From JAAXHF01 sp965242605 (lineage in GTDB: Bacteria; Desulfobacterota; Binatia; Bin18): DNA of 64,000 nucleotides. Below the pieces are notes generated by a model. That model had not been told where the DNA came from and did not search any database. It saw only the letters and a program-made list of their open reading frames with translations. Both the position numbers and the translations under genes were made by a program. The stretch is taken from positions 372,001 through 436,000 of the forward strand of contig CBDESS010000003.1 in NCBI GenBank assembly GCA_965242605.1, given 5' to 3'. Shown here in pieces: positions 25,022 to 33,041 of this stretch (position 1 is its first letter; each line of letters opens with the position of its first letter).

Positions 25022-25026
25022 TGCAA
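25010..25026. promoter_or_regulatory. Candidate Fur/Zur-family operator, site 1
   Basis: TTGCTATAGAATTGCAA has a 6-5-6 inverted-repeat layout with TTGC/GCAA ends and overlaps the -10 box. A matching site with the same ends, spacing and 3' extension (GCAATAGT) lies before the ZIP gene. The layout is the same as that reported for the Streptomyces Nur operator (TTGCAA-N5-TTGCAA), another Fur-family protein. Confidence 0.55.
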
Positions 25027-25034
25027 TAGTATCT

Positions 25035-25349
25035 ATGCAGCAAAAACAGCCCACAATATTCTGGGGGCAAAGTCTTGCCCTGCTGAGCCTGCTTGCCCTG
25101 TTATCGGTGTCTTCCGCCACCGCCGCCCACATCCATAGCGGGGCTGTCGGCAGTCTCGTTGGGCACGGCTGTGTACTGTGTATGGCCGGCGGGCAGAGCC
25201 CCGCCCTTGCGGCTCATCCCTCTACTGTCTCTGCCCATCTGCTTCCCGTTTCAAACCCGCGACCGGCGGCCGATGACCACGCCCCAGCCACCCATCGCCG
25301 CCCGGCCTCCCCACGCGCACCCCCTGTTGGGCCATACCTGCTGTCCTGA
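25035..25349 (+). CDS. Small exported DUF2946-like protein, first gene of the zinc operon
   Basis: This 104-residue protein has an N-terminal signal sequence (hydrophobic residues 11-27, ending ATAAHIHSG), then His and Cys residues (HIHSG, GHGCVLC) and a Pro-rich tail ending SPRAPPVGPYLLS. The pattern of His/Cys after the signal and RAPP near the end resembles DUF2946, a family often next to metal transport genes and of unknown function. A periplasmic metal-binding role is inference. The ATG at 25035 lies 14 bp after the -10 box, so the leader is very short; an upstream in-frame ATG at 24921 would lie before the promoter. Confidence 0.6.
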   Translation: MQQKQPTIFWGQSLALLSLLALLSVSSATAAHIHSGAVGSLVGHGCVLCMAGGQSPALAAHPSTVSAHLLPVSNPRPAADDHAPATHRRPASPRAPPVGPYLLS

Positions 25350-25505
25350 CCACAAAGCCCGAACCGACCCACCGAGTGAGGCGACCCAGTCGGCTCGCCG
25401 GGTGTCAGTTTCCATGCCCGTCCCTGTTGGTGCCGGGAGAGTGGGAAATGATGCCGGCGGCGTGTCGCCCGGCGGCGTCCCCGCTCCACCAACAGGAAGA
25501 GAATA

Positions 25506-27164
25506 ATGAGGAACCCAGACACAAAACTATTGCGTCGGCTCATGTGTGGTGCCGCGCTTCTGACCCTCGCCGCGCCGAGCGTCCGAGCCGATGACTCGTC
25601 CAAAATACAAGCCCTCAAAGAGCAGGTCCACAGCCTGCAGCAGACCGTTGAGCAGTTGCAGAGCGCAATTCTCACAATGCAGCAAAATGCCGCGGCCAGC
25701 GAGAAACGCAGCCAGCAACAGGGCGAAGCGGCCCGCAAACGACAGACGGATGCCGTTGCCGCCCAAACTGAATCCCCACTCGACAAAGCCATTCAAGAGC
25801 TCGGGGCCGAAGGCCGTCAACCCCTGCTCGCCTCCCGCCCCGAGGGTCTATGGTCACGCACCCTAGGCGGTGGCACCCGGATCCGCCTGATTGATGTGGC
25901 GGCCGATGTCCTCTTCTACGCCGGCGGCTCCAGCAAGAAAGGCGAGGCCCTGTCTACCCTCCAGAGCGGGGCGCATGAGCCGAATACGCGCGGCTTCACC
26001 CTCGGACAGGCCGAGTTGTCTCTGAGCGGGGCGATTGACCCCTATTTTCGGGGTGACACATATCTGATTACCGCCATTGACCCGCTTGAGGGTGAAACCA
26101 TTGTCGAGCTTGAAGAAGCCTTTCTGACCAGCACTTCCCTGCCCTACAACCTCCAGCTTGAAGTTGGCCACTTTTTTACCGAGTTCGGCCAGATCAATCC
26201 CCAGCACCCCCACCAATGGGACTGGGTTGATCAGCCGATCATCAACTCGCGCCTGTTCGGCGGCGACGGCATGAGGCAGACCGGCTTTCGCGCCTCATGG
26301 CTCGCGCCCACCCCGTGGTTCTCAGAGCTGCACTTTGGCATGCAAAACGCCGGCGGGATCACCATGCCCAGCTTCCGGGGCGAACGCCACAGTCACGCCG
26401 GCGGAGGGCATGAGCATGAGGAGGAGGAGCATGCCGACGAGGAGGAGCACGCCGACGAGGAGGAGCACGCCGACGAGGAGGAGCACGCCGATGGAGAGCA
26501 TGACGAAGATGAGCATGCCGACGAGAACGGCCACACCCTTGAGTGTATCCTGGTTGGCTGCCGGCCGGCCGGCCGGAATGTCGTTGATGGATTTGGCGAC
26601 TTTGTGTACCTGGCCCGCTGGAGCAACTCTATCGATCTCACCGACGACATCACCGGGGCGTTCGGCGTCTCAGGGCTGTACGGCCCAAACGCGACCGGCG
26701 ACGACGGCGATACCTGGCTCTACGGCCTGGACATGAAGTGGCGCTGGAACCCCAGCGGCAATTTCCGCGGCTGGCCCTTCCTGAGTTGGCAGACCGAGCT
26801 CATGCGGCGCGATTTTCACGCCGACCGCCACACCCCCGAACACGGCGACATCCTGTACGGCCGGACCCTGAAAGACTGGGGTCTGTACACCCAACTCCTG
26901 TACGGCTTTCGCTACGGCTGGGCGGCCGGCCTGCGCTATGAGTACGCCGGCGGCAGCGGTCCCAGCATCGGCGGCCGGCAGAACGACCCCTTTCGGGACG
27001 ACCGCCACCGCCTCTCCCCGCTGCTGACGTGGCGGCCCTCAGAGTTCTCGCGCATCCGCCTCCAGTACAACTTTGATGATGCCTCGCATCTCAACTCCAC
27101 GGCTCACAGCGTCTGGCTCGGCTTTGAATGGCTGTACGGGACGCATCCGGCCCATACCTTCTAG
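25506..27164 (+). CDS. Outer-membrane porin-like protein with acidic/histidine-rich metal-binding loop
   Basis: The product has 552 residues: a signal peptide (cleavage near VRADDSSK), a coiled-coil stalk (about 30-85, typical of trimeric porins) and a beta-rich barrel with alternating aromatic strands. It ends in WLYGTHPAHTF, a C-terminal Phe as in outer-membrane proteins. A loop at about residues 293-340 is packed with His, Glu and Asp (HEHEEEEHADEEEHADEEE), which should bind divalent metal. It precedes znuA by 10 bp, so it probably moves zinc across the outer membrane to the ZnuA-BC system. This is context-based inference; the family name is not certain. Confidence 0.78.
   Translation: MRNPDTKLLRRLMCGAALLTLAAPSVRADDSSKIQALKEQVHSLQQTVEQLQSAILTMQQNAAASEKRSQQQGEAARKRQTDAVAAQTESPLDKAIQELGAEGRQPLLASRPEGLWSRTLGGGTRIRLIDVAADVLFYAGGSSKKGEALSTLQSGAHEPNTRGFTLGQAELSLSGAIDPYFRGDTYLITAIDPLEGETIVELEEAFLTSTSLPYNLQLEVGHFFTEFGQINPQHPHQWDWVDQPIINSRLFGGDGMRQTGFRASWLAPTPWFSELHFGMQNAGGITMPSFRGERHSHAGGGHEHEEEEHADEEEHADEEEHADEEEHADGEHDEDEHADENGHTLECILVGCRPAGRNVVDGFGDFVYLARWSNSIDLTDDITGAFGVSGLYGPNATGDDGDTWLYGLDMKWRWNPSGNFRGWPFLSWQTELMRRDFHADRHTPEHGDILYGRTLKDWGLYTQLLYGFRYGWAAGLRYEYAGGSGPSIGGRQNDPFRDDRHRLSPLLTWRPSEFSRIRLQYNFDDASHLNSTAHSVWLGFEWLYGTHPAHTF
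26421..26492 (+). repeat. 18-bp in-frame tandem repeat encoding EEEHAD
   Basis: Four copies of GAGGAGGAGCAYGCCGAY run from 26421 to 26492, each adding EEEHAD to the metal loop of the porin-like protein. The copies differ only at third positions. Such a repeat can change copy number by slippage without breaking the frame. Confidence 0.9.
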
Positions 27165-27174
27165 GAGGATTCCG

Positions 27175-28206
27175 ATGTTCAACATCCGCATTGTCATCTT
27201 CAGTCTTATCTTCAGTCTTGGGGCGGTCGTCCCAGCCCACGCCCAGCCCCTCCAGGTATGCGCGACCGTGCCCGAGCTGGGCAACCTGGCGCGCGAGATC
27301 GGCGGCGAGCAGGTTGCTGTCACCGTGTTTGCCAAAGGCACGGAAGACCCCCACTTTGTTGTCCCCAAGCCGAGCTTCGTCACAGCCCTGAGCCGCTGCG
27401 ATGCCTATGTCCAGATCGGCTTGGAGTTGGAGGCCGGCTGGGCTCCGCCGCTGCTGCTCAGTTCGCGGAACGCCCGGGTGCAGACCGGCAGACCGGGGCA
27501 TATCGACGCCTCGGTCGTCATCGCTCCGCTTGAGATTCCAGCCACGCCGGTCAACCGGTCTCAGGGCGATGTCCATCCCAGCGGCAACCCCCACTATCTG
27601 ATGAACCCGATGAACGGCCTGCATGTCGCCGGCTTGCTCCGCGACCGGCTGTCGGCGTTGCGCCCGAGCGCCGGCCAGGACTTTGCCCGGCGTTACCAGG
27701 ATTTCCGCCGCCGGCTTGGCCTCGCCCTGGTCGGCGAAGCGCTGTTCAACAAGTACGACTTTGAAAAGCTGGCCCTGCTGGCCGAACGCGGCCGGCTGGC
27801 CGAGTTCCTCAGCAGCCAGGGCGAAGAAGCCTTGCTGACCGGCTGGCTGGGCATGATGCAGCCGTATTCCGGGGCAAACGTCGTTGGCGACCACAACGCC
27901 TGGCCCTATTTTGCGTCGCTGTTCGGCCTGAATATCGTCGCCTACCTCGAGCCCCTGCCCGGTATACCACCCACGACCGGCCACATGCAGACCGTCATTG
28001 AGCTGATCCAGGCGAACCAGGTCAAAGCCATTCTGTCCGTGGCTTACTACAACCCCCGCTATGCCGAATTCGTGGCCGGGAATACCGCCGCGACCGTCGT
28101 CAACATGGCCGACCAGGTCGCTTCCCGGCCCGGCACAGACACCTATCTGGCCATGCTTGAGTATAACGTCAAACACCTGTCCGCGGTCCTGGGAGGGACG
28201 ACATGA
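27175..28206 (+). CDS. znuA: Periplasmic zinc-binding protein of an ABC transporter (ZnuA-like)
   Basis: The product has 343 residues, a signal peptide cleaved near AHAQPLQ, and belongs to the cluster A-I (ZnuA/PsaA/AdcA) metal-binding proteins. Likely ligands are the His in TEDPHFVVPKPS, the His in GNPHYLMNP, the His in VGDHNAWPYF and a late acidic or Asn position. The His/acid-rich charged loop typical of ZnuA is missing and may be served by the porin loop. AGGAGG lies 7 bases before the ATG at 27175. The stop overlaps merC (ATGA). Confidence 0.88.
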   Translation: MFNIRIVIFSLIFSLGAVVPAHAQPLQVCATVPELGNLAREIGGEQVAVTVFAKGTEDPHFVVPKPSFVTALSRCDAYVQIGLELEAGWAPPLLLSSRNARVQTGRPGHIDASVVIAPLEIPATPVNRSQGDVHPSGNPHYLMNPMNGLHVAGLLRDRLSALRPSAGQDFARRYQDFRRRLGLALVGEALFNKYDFEKLALLAERGRLAEFLSSQGEEALLTGWLGMMQPYSGANVVGDHNAWPYFASLFGLNIVAYLEPLPGIPPTTGHMQTVIELIQANQVKAILSVAYYNPRYAEFVAGNTAATVVNMADQVASRPGTDTYLAMLEYNVKHLSAVLGGTT

Positions 28207-28604
28207 TCCATGTCGCCTCCTGCCTGCGGCTCGATCAGCTCGGGGCCGGGCTGTCCCTGGCCTGCGCCGCCCATTGCCTGCTCAGTCCGCTTCTGGTACC
28301 AGCCCTGGCAGTGTCCGGTCTGGGCTTCCTGGCCGACGAAATGACAGAAGTTGCGCTGCTCAGCTGTGCCGTCATCCTGGCCCTGAGCAATCTATGCTGG
28401 GCATTCCGGCTGCATAAAAGCGGCCGGCCCCTGTTGCTCCTGGCCGCGGCGCTGGTGGCAATTGCCGCCGGCCGGTTGTACGCCCAAGACGGTGCCCTGG
28501 TGGTCGCCGGCGCGGTCATCCTGGCCACCGGCCACCTCCTGAACCGACGCCTGTGCCAGACCTGCCGGCATTGCCAGCAGCCCGAACACTCGGCCCCGGC
28601 TTAG
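28203..28604 (+). CDS. MerC-domain membrane protein
   Basis: This 133-residue protein has four hydrophobic segments. MerC proteins were first known as mercury transporters, with Cys residues in the membrane. Here the first helix carries CAAHCLLSP, and a C-terminal CQTCRHCQQ could also bind metal. It sits between znuA and znuC with an ATGA overlap, which is unusual for a Znu operon. Without other mer genes, a role in zinc passage or metal sensing is more likely than mercury resistance. That role is inference. Confidence 0.78.
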   Translation: MIHVASCLRLDQLGAGLSLACAAHCLLSPLLVPALAVSGLGFLADEMTEVALLSCAVILALSNLCWAFRLHKSGRPLLLLAAALVAIAAGRLYAQDGALVVAGAVILATGHLLNRRLCQTCRHCQQPEHSAPA

Positions 28605-28606
28605 CC

Positions 28607-29353
28607 ATGTCCGGCTCAGATATTGTCTTGCAAGCCCGGTCCCTGTCTCTCGGCTATGGGCGCAGGGCCGTTCTCAACGACGTGAATCTGAGCGTCCGCG
28701 CCGGCGAGTTCTGGTGCTTCCTGGGCCAAAACGGGGCCGGCAAAACCACCCTGTTGGCCGGCCTGCTGGGGCTGCTCCAGCCTCAGGCCGGCCTGCTGGC
28801 GTTTCATCCCCAGTTGGGCCGGGAGCGCACCGGCTTTGTCCCTCAGGGCTGCGATATCAACCCCAGCCTGCCCATGACCGTCGGCGAGTTTGCCCGGCTG
28901 GGACTGGTTGGCATCCGCTTGACCCGGGCCGAGCAGCGCCAGCGCCTAGCCTGGGCCTTGGACAAAATGGGTCTGGCCGGCCTGGCCGCCACCGACTACT
29001 GGTCGCTGTCCGGCGGCCAGCGCCAGCGCGCCCTGGTGGCCCGGGCGCTGGTCCGTCGTCCGGCCCTCCTGCTTCTGGACGAGCCGACTAATCATCTTGA
29101 CCTGGCGATGGAAGATGCGTTCCTGCACACCCTGGCCGCCCTGCACGCCGAGGAGAGGAACACCGTCCTGTTTGTCACCCATAAGCTGACGATTGCGGCG
29201 CGCTACGCCACTCATATCGGGCTTGTTGCCGGCGGGACGCTGACGACCGGCCGGCGCGCCCAGATGCTGAGTGCCGACACGCTCAGACAACTCTACGGTC
29301 GGGCGGCAGACGCGGCGGCCGAGGTCCAAGCCGGGGCCGAGATCACGGCGTGA
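28607..29353 (+). CDS. znuC: Zinc ABC transporter ATP-binding protein
   Basis: This 248-residue ABC ATPase has Walker A GQNGAGKTTL near residue 40, Q-loop VPQGCDINP near 78, signature LSGGQRQR near 131 and Walker B LLLLDEPTNHLD near 150, followed by FVTHK with the switch His. It energises the ZnuB permease. The ATG at 28607 lies 2 bp after the merC stop. The end overlaps the znuB start by 4 bases. Confidence 0.93.
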   Translation: MSGSDIVLQARSLSLGYGRRAVLNDVNLSVRAGEFWCFLGQNGAGKTTLLAGLLGLLQPQAGLLAFHPQLGRERTGFVPQGCDINPSLPMTVGEFARLGLVGIRLTRAEQRQRLAWALDKMGLAGLAATDYWSLSGGQRQRALVARALVRRPALLLLDEPTNHLDLAMEDAFLHTLAALHAEERNTVLFVTHKLTIAARYATHIGLVAGGTLTTGRRAQMLSADTLRQLYGRAADAAAEVQAGAEITA

Positions 29354-30216
29354 TCGGCAACTTTGTTGACTCATGGCCGCTGTTTCAGCATGCCTATGTG
29401 TCCGGCTGGCTGATCGGCCTGCTGCTGGCCCTGATTGGTGTCCTGGTTGTGGCCCGGGACCAGATTTTCATTGGCGCGGCGGTCTCCGAGGCGTCCATGC
29501 TGGGCATCGCCGTCGGCATCTGGCTGGGCGGTCTCCTCAGCCACGATGCCCACAGTTGGTGGCACTCCGACCTCTTCCATTCGACAATGGGTGGCCTGTT
29601 TGCGGTGCTGGCCGCCCTGCTGACGGCCGGTGGCAGCCGCGGCCACGAAACCTACGAAGCCCTCACCGGCTGGGTCTTTCTGGTGTCGGTCAGCCTGTCC
29701 ATCCTGCTGATGGCCCACAGCCCAATCGGCATGGAAGAGATCACCCGCCTGTCCTCCAGCACTATCATCGGTGCCAGACCGGCCGATGTGTGGCTCTTTG
29801 CCGGCCTGTTGCTGGCCACCGCCACCACGCTGTGGGGCTATTCGCGTCAAGCCCTGCTGCTGGTCATTGACCCCACAATGGCGCGCGCGGTCGGCCTGCG
29901 GGTCGAGCTGGGGAGGAGCCTGATTGCGGTCTGGCTGGGGCTGGCGGTCGGGTTTTCCATCCATGTCTCCGGTGTGGTGTTCAGCTTTGCCAGCCTGGTG
30001 CTGCCGGCCCTGGCGGCCAAAACCATGTGTCGGGAAAGTCGACAGATGTTTGTCGTCGCCCCAGCCGTCTCGCTGGCAACCGGCGTGCCGGCCTTTGTCC
30101 TGGCCAACCACTATGACTATCCGCCCGGGCAGATGGCCGCGGCGTGTCTGTCGCTGCTGGTGCTGGCTAGCTGGCTGGTCCGCTGGTGGAGAACGAGAAG
30201 AGGGGCGGGTGGATAA
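29350..30216 (+). CDS. znuB: Zinc ABC transporter permease
   Basis: This 288-residue inner-membrane permease of the ABC-3 family has about eight hydrophobic helices. It shows the family pattern GVLVVARDQIFIGAAVSEAS near the N-terminus and VVFSFASLVLPALAA near residue 210. The GTG start at 29350 overlaps znuC (GTGA). A hairpin follows the stop. Confidence 0.92.
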   Translation: MIGNFVDSWPLFQHAYVSGWLIGLLLALIGVLVVARDQIFIGAAVSEASMLGIAVGIWLGGLLSHDAHSWWHSDLFHSTMGGLFAVLAALLTAGGSRGHETYEALTGWVFLVSVSLSILLMAHSPIGMEEITRLSSSTIIGARPADVWLFAGLLLATATTLWGYSRQALLLVIDPTMARAVGLRVELGRSLIAVWLGLAVGFSIHVSGVVFSFASLVLPALAAKTMCRESRQMFVVAPAVSLATGVPAFVLANHYDYPPGQMAAACLSLLVLASWLVRWWRTRRGAGG

Positions 30217-30220
30217 AGCA

Positions 30221-30239
30221 GGGCTGCTCAAAACAGCCC
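30221..30239 (+). terminator. Hairpin after znuB
   Basis: GGGCTG (30221-30226) pairs with CAGCCC (30234-30239) around a 7-base loop, 4 bp after the znuB stop. No T-run follows, so termination strength is uncertain. It separates the operon from the ZIP gene, which has its own operator. Confidence 0.45.
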
Positions 30240-30251
30240 GAGGCCGCATGT

Positions 30252-30268
30252 TTGCAACTGTGTCGCAA
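30252..30268. promoter_or_regulatory. Candidate Fur/Zur-family operator, site 2
   Basis: TTGCAACTGTGTCGCAA has the same 17-bp layout as site 1 and is followed by the same TAGT. It lies 22 bp before the ZIP gene. I see no other copy of the pattern in the intergenic regions of this window. Confidence 0.55.
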
Positions 30269-30289
30269 TAGTGTACCCTCGTTGCCCTG

Positions 30290-31030
30290 ATGATTGCTCT
30301 CTGGGTTGCCGGCGCGACATGCGCCCTGACCCTGGCCGGCGGGCTGCTGGCCCTGCGTTTCCGCTCTTATCAGGGGGCGCTGTTCGCCTTCTGCGCCGGG
30401 GCGCTGATGGCCGGGGGGCTGATGGAGATCCTGCCCGATGCCGAGGTTCTCCTGGAGTCGGTCGACAGCCGCCTCCACCACCATCACCTGCACCTCGCCT
30501 GTGTGCTCGGCTTCCTGTGCTTCTACATCCTTGAGTCCGCCACCCACCACCGGGAACCCCCGGAAGAGCGCAAAGCCCACCACGCCCACGCCCCCCACGC
30601 CGGGCTGCTGGGAACGGCGGGGATTATGGTCCACAGCCTGCTTGACGGCTTTGCCATTGGTAAAGGGTTTCACATCCATGACCAACTCGGCTGGGCGATT
30701 GCGCTGGGCGTGGCCCTGCATAAACTGGCCGACGGGGTCAGCGTGGCCGGTCTGATGCTCGGCACCCGGCATTCGACCCGAGCCACTGCCGGCATGCTGG
30801 GTCTGACCGCCCTGGCCCCGCTGCTGGGCGTGTGGCTGCACGCCTATGTGACGCTGGCCACCCCGCACTTGGCCTTACTGCTGGGATGGTTTGCTGGGGT
30901 GTTTGTGTATCTGGGTGCCAGCAGCCTGCTGCCGGCCGCCCATGATGCCAGCCCCTCCCGGCTGCTGCCGGCCGCCACCCTGGCCGGCGTGGCGTTCATC
31001 TATGGCGCGCGGCTCCTGGACCCTCACTGA
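30290..31030 (+). CDS. ZIP-family zinc transporter
   Basis: This 246-residue membrane protein has the two ZIP metal helices: HSLLDGFAIG near residue 111 and ALHKLADGVSV near 145. A His-rich cytoplasmic loop (LHHHHLH, HHREPPEERKAHHAHAPHAG) lies between the early helices, as expected for ZIP importers. It probably works with ZnuABC as a second uptake route. The ATG at 30290 has no strong ribosome site. The end overlaps the convergent CoA-transferase gene by 7 bp. Confidence 0.88.
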   Translation: MIALWVAGATCALTLAGGLLALRFRSYQGALFAFCAGALMAGGLMEILPDAEVLLESVDSRLHHHHLHLACVLGFLCFYILESATHHREPPEERKAHHAHAPHAGLLGTAGIMVHSLLDGFAIGKGFHIHDQLGWAIALGVALHKLADGVSVAGLMLGTRHSTRATAGMLGLTALAPLLGVWLHAYVTLATPHLALLLGWFAGVFVYLGASSLLPAAHDASPSRLLPAATLAGVAFIYGARLLDPH

Positions 31031-32223
31031 GCCTCACCCAGCACTACCGCGCCGGCCCGGCTGAGGGCCTGAATCTCGGCCTCCGTATAGCCCAGCTCGC
31101 GCATAATCTCGGCCGTGTGCTCGCCAAATAAGGGCGAGCGGCGGCTGAGGCGGGCCGGCGTCTCGGACAATTTCACCGCCGGGCCGAGCATCCGGACCGT
31201 GCCCCCGACCGGATGCTCCATCTCCTGAACCATGCCGCGAGCCTGCACATGCGGATCGGCAAAGACTTCGGCATAGTCGAGGATGGGGCCACACGGCACG
31301 CCGGCTTCTTCAAGCACCGCCAGCCAGTGAGCGCGGGGCTGGATGCCGGTCACGGCTTCAATATCCTGGGTCAAGCTATGGCGGTTGACGACCCGTTGGC
31401 GTTCGTTTTTGTACTCGGGCCGCTCAAGCAGCTCAGGGCGGCCAATGGCCCGGGCAAAACGCTGCCAGATACGGGTGTTAGCCGCCCCGAGCGTGATGTA
31501 GCCGTCGGCGCATCTGATGGCCTGATACGGGGCCGACATGCGGTGGGCCGAACCCAGTGGTTCGGGGATCTCTCCCCGCGAAAAATACTGGGTCGATTCC
31601 CAGATGGAGAGGGCGATGCCGGCTTCGAGCAGCGAGGTGTCGATATGCTGTCCCTGACCCGTGTTGCGGCGATGGATATAGGCGGCCAGAATCGCCTGGG
31701 TGGCGAACAGGGCCGCGGCCAGATCGGTGATCGGCACGCCACATTTGACGGGCGGGCGGCCCTCTTCTCCGGTCACCGACATAATTCCCGCCATGCCCTG
31801 AGCGATGAGGTCAAAGCCGCCCTTGGTGGCATACGGTCCGGTGGCCCCAAAGCCCGAGACCGAGGCATAAATCAGGCCCGGGTTGAGCTGGCAGAGCTCG
31901 CTATAGCCCAGGCCGAAGGCGTCCATGACGCCCGGACGATAGTTCTCAACCCAGATATCGGTCCAGGCCGCCAGCTTGCGGGCCAGCTCTTGGGCCTGGG
32001 GGTGTTTGAGGTTGAGGACCATGCCACGTTTGTTGCGGTTGACGGCCCAGAATGCGGTGCTCTCGCGGCCCTGGCGTCCGCCCATGCCGCGCGTTGAATC
32101 GCCACTCGGCGGCTCGACTTTGACCACATCGGCCCCAAGGTCGCCCAGCAGCTGGCTACAGAACGGCCCGGCCATGACCTGGGTCAAATCAAGCACCTTG
32201 ACCCCCTGGAGTGCCTGTTTCAC
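31024..32223 (-). CDS. CaiB/BaiF family CoA-transferase
   Basis: This class III enzyme of 399 residues moves CoA between acyl groups. It shows VLDLTQVMAGPFCSQLLGDLG at the N-terminus, with the motif GADVVKVEPPSGD, NRNKRG near residue 60 and ENYRPGVMDAFGLGY near 95. The conserved Asp (about 170) lies in PITDLAAALFATQ. GTG at 32223 follows CGAGGTGGTAC and gives the standard N-terminus. The open frame runs further to 32514, but that part overlaps another gene and has no CoA-transferase character. Confidence 0.9.
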   Translation of the reverse strand: MKQALQGVKVLDLTQVMAGPFCSQLLGDLGADVVKVEPPSGDSTRGMGGRQGRESTAFWAVNRNKRGMVLNLKHPQAQELARKLAAWTDIWVENYRPGVMDAFGLGYSELCQLNPGLIYASVSGFGATGPYATKGGFDLIAQGMAGIMSVTGEEGRPPVKCGVPITDLAAALFATQAILAAYIHRRNTGQGQHIDTSLLEAGIALSIWESTQYFSRGEIPEPLGSAHRMSAPYQAIRCADGYITLGAANTRIWQRFARAIGRPELLERPEYKNERQRVVNRHSLTQDIEAVTGIQPRAHWLAVLEEAGVPCGPILDYAEVFADPHVQARGMVQEMEHPVGGTVRMLGPAVKLSETPARLSRRSPLFGEHTAEIMRELGYTEAEIQALSRAGAVVLGEAQ

Positions 32224-32242
32224 CGTACCACCTCGCCCCCTG

Positions 32243-32443
32243 CTAGCCGCCGCCCCGCCGTCGCTCCGCGTAGATTTTATAGCCGTACACCACCACGCCT
32301 TTATCAATGCGGATGGTGAATCCGCAGCTCGGCTGAATACACACCCAGACTTTGTATTCGAGCGATGAGCCGTGCGGCCCAAAGTCGGACAGCGGCACGA
32401 GGACTCCGTGAGCGCATTGTCGACATTGAGGGAATTCCATCTC
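32243..32443 (-). CDS. Small zinc-ribbon protein
   Basis: This 66-residue protein begins MEFPQCRQCAHGVLVPLSDFG and has a second pair in VCIQPSCGF, giving CxxC-x27-CxxxxC. It looks like a free-standing zinc ribbon with a basic tail (YAERRRGGG). It is 19 bp upstream of the CoA-transferase and on the same strand. I do not recognise a named family, and an in-frame ATG at 32476 is an alternative start. Confidence 0.6.
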   Translation of the reverse strand, partial: EMEFPQCRQCAHGVLVPLSDFGPHGSSLEYKVWVCIQPSCGFTIRIDKGVVVYGYKIYAERRRGGG

Positions 32444-32588
32444 CAGCGCATCCTTGAAGCACGGGCGAGCCGGCACCTGAGGTCAGTGTACCAGGCAAAA
32501 GACGCCCAGGACAAGAGGAGGGGCTTGCAGCAGGCCGCTCTTTTGCGCTAGGCTAGAGAATACACGCTGCTGCAAAGAGGAACACGCT

Positions 32589-33015
32589 ATGGACGAACTT
32601 GTGCTAGCCGCCAACCGGGCTTTCTATCACGCCTTCGAGACGCTGGAGATGCGCGAGATGGAAAAGAGGTGGCTGCAAGAGAGCGACATCACATGCGTCC
32701 CATCCGGGCTGGCCGCTGTTGTGCGGCTGGGGGCCGGTGATGGCCAGTTGGGAGCGGATCTTTGCCAATACGGAGTCGATGGCGGTTTACCCTGAGCGAT
32801 GTCCGGGTTGAGGCGGTGGGCGACCTGGCCTGGGTCGTGTTGGTCAAACATCTCGTCTCAGGCGGACCGGGCGGCGGCTCCCGCTCTCAGGTTCTGAGCA
32901 CAAATGTCTTTGAAAAGCGGGCTGGTGCATGGCTGATGGTCCATCACCACGGCTCGCCGATCTTTGCTCCGCCAGTGTCGCCCCAAGAGCAGTTGCCCAA
33001 GAGCAGTTGCCCTGA
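32589..33015 (+). pseudogene. SnoaL/NTF2-like protein, broken
   Basis: The start MDELVLAANRAFYHAFETLE and the later TLSDVRVEAVGDLAWVV and SQVLSTNVFEKRAGAWLMVHHHGS are typical of DUF4440/SnoaL-like cone-fold proteins. They lie in different frames. An extra C near 32700 breaks CVHPGWPLLCGWGPV, two extra bases near 32785 break the next strand, and a 14-bp tandem duplication (32985-32998 and 32999-33012) removes the stop that would follow EQLP. The last lesion is a true mutation type. efp begins 27 bp later. Confidence 0.75.
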
Positions 33016-33041
33016 GGTATTTCTCAACGGAGGCTCTTCTC

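Noticed and set aside
32224..32514. N-terminal extension of the CoA-transferase frame to 32514
   Set aside because: It covers a separate zinc-ribbon ORF and lacks CoA-transferase features. GTG at 32223 has a ribosome site and gives the usual N-terminus.
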